Of a stretch of DNA of 64,000 bases, positions 63,963-64,000 are shown in pieces. Numbering within the stretch: the stretch's first letter is position 1; every line of letters begins with the position of its first letter. Below the pieces are notes generated by a model. The model saw only the letters and a list, made by a program, of their open reading frames with translations, made no database searches and was not told where the DNA came from. Position numbers and translations under genes: made by a program. Origin of the DNA: Nocardia speluncae NBRC 108251 (GTDB taxonomy: Bacteria; Actinomycetota; Actinomycetes; Mycobacteriales; Mycobacteriaceae); NCBI RefSeq assembly GCF_001613245.1, contig NZ_BDBZ01000033.1, positions 116,458-180,457 of the forward strand. Reading direction: 5' to 3'.

Positions 63963-64000
63963 GTGAAGGGGCGGGCTGTAATTTTGGAGACGCTCCGCGT
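63963..64000. repeat. Dispersed 38-base repeat, copy 2 (cut by window end)
   Basis: Identical to 20840-20877 over all 38 bases visible. The repeat continues beyond the window. No gene is seen in the 137 bases before it (63826-63962). Confidence 0.85.

Overview
The window is very GC-rich actinobacterial chromosome with dense genes and GTG/TTG starts, and no RNA genes, phage, transposase or CRISPR array. KstR, Lsr2, CarD, MhuD, ClpC1 and an AlkB-type alkane hydroxylase point to the Mycobacteriales. From about 12 kb onward the gene order follows, with gaps, the Mycobacterium tuberculosis Rv3573c-Rv3625c stretch. The composition and the alkane and sterol genes suggest Nocardia or a close relative such as Rhodococcus; this genus call is an inference.

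Layout. 1-2.4 kb: the end of a secretory lipase and alkB. 2.3-6.6 kb: a leftward DUF4129 / membrane / MoxR / DUF58 / membrane operon. 7.1-14.1 kb: a leftward cholesterol side-chain operon, fadE34-fadE28-fadE29-chsH2-chsH1-ltp2, facing kstR (14.3-14.9 kb) across a perfect KstR palindrome. 15.1-17.7 kb: a trehalose-phosphatase/GH15 fusion. 17.9-20.7 kb: a metal (probably zinc) ABC importer with a Fur/Zur-like operator. 21.3-23.6 kb: an acyl-CoA dehydrogenase, an enoyl-CoA hydratase and a small DUF4190 protein. 23.7-28.0 kb: carD-ispD-ispF-cysS-rlmB. 28.5-35 kb: lpqE-like, radA, a membrane protein, carbonic anhydrase, mutY, a hydrolase, mhuD and a membrane protein; disA is missing from its usual place after radA. 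35-38 kb: OsmC, SRPBCC, an orphan histidine kinase and a vWA protein. 38.3-44 kb: clpC, an FHA-HTH regulator, lsr2, lysS. 44.2-45.4 kb: a cysteine dioxygenase/rhodanese operon behind a tiny Cys-Cys leader ORF. 45.5-48.7 kb: coaX, panD, panC and a Rossmann protein. 48.8-55.5 kb: a coiled-coil membrane protein, DUF3180, folK-folB-folP-folE, ftsH. 55.9-62.0 kb: an accessory block (PH-like, DUF1266, DUF2277, aldehyde dehydrogenase, SDR, LysR). 62.2-63.7 kb: hpt and tilS.

How the genes work together. KstR probably represses the side-chain operon from a single site and releases it when sterol acyl-CoA intermediates appear; the encoded acyl-CoA dehydrogenases, MaoC-type hydratase and retro-aldolase shorten the steroid side chain. 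The fol and pan/coaX runs make folate and the CoA precursor and are tightly coupled, with many ATGA, GTGA or TTGA stop/start overlaps. CarD, Lsr2, ClpC, FtsH and RadA are core information-processing and quality-control factors.

The most interesting non-coding signal is the leader of the cysteine dioxygenase operon: an apparently leaderless 13-codon ORF with tandem Cys codons whose end overlaps one arm of two mutually exclusive hairpins. A family of short GC-rich dispersed repeats also stands out; one copy encodes the C-terminus and stop codon of PanC.
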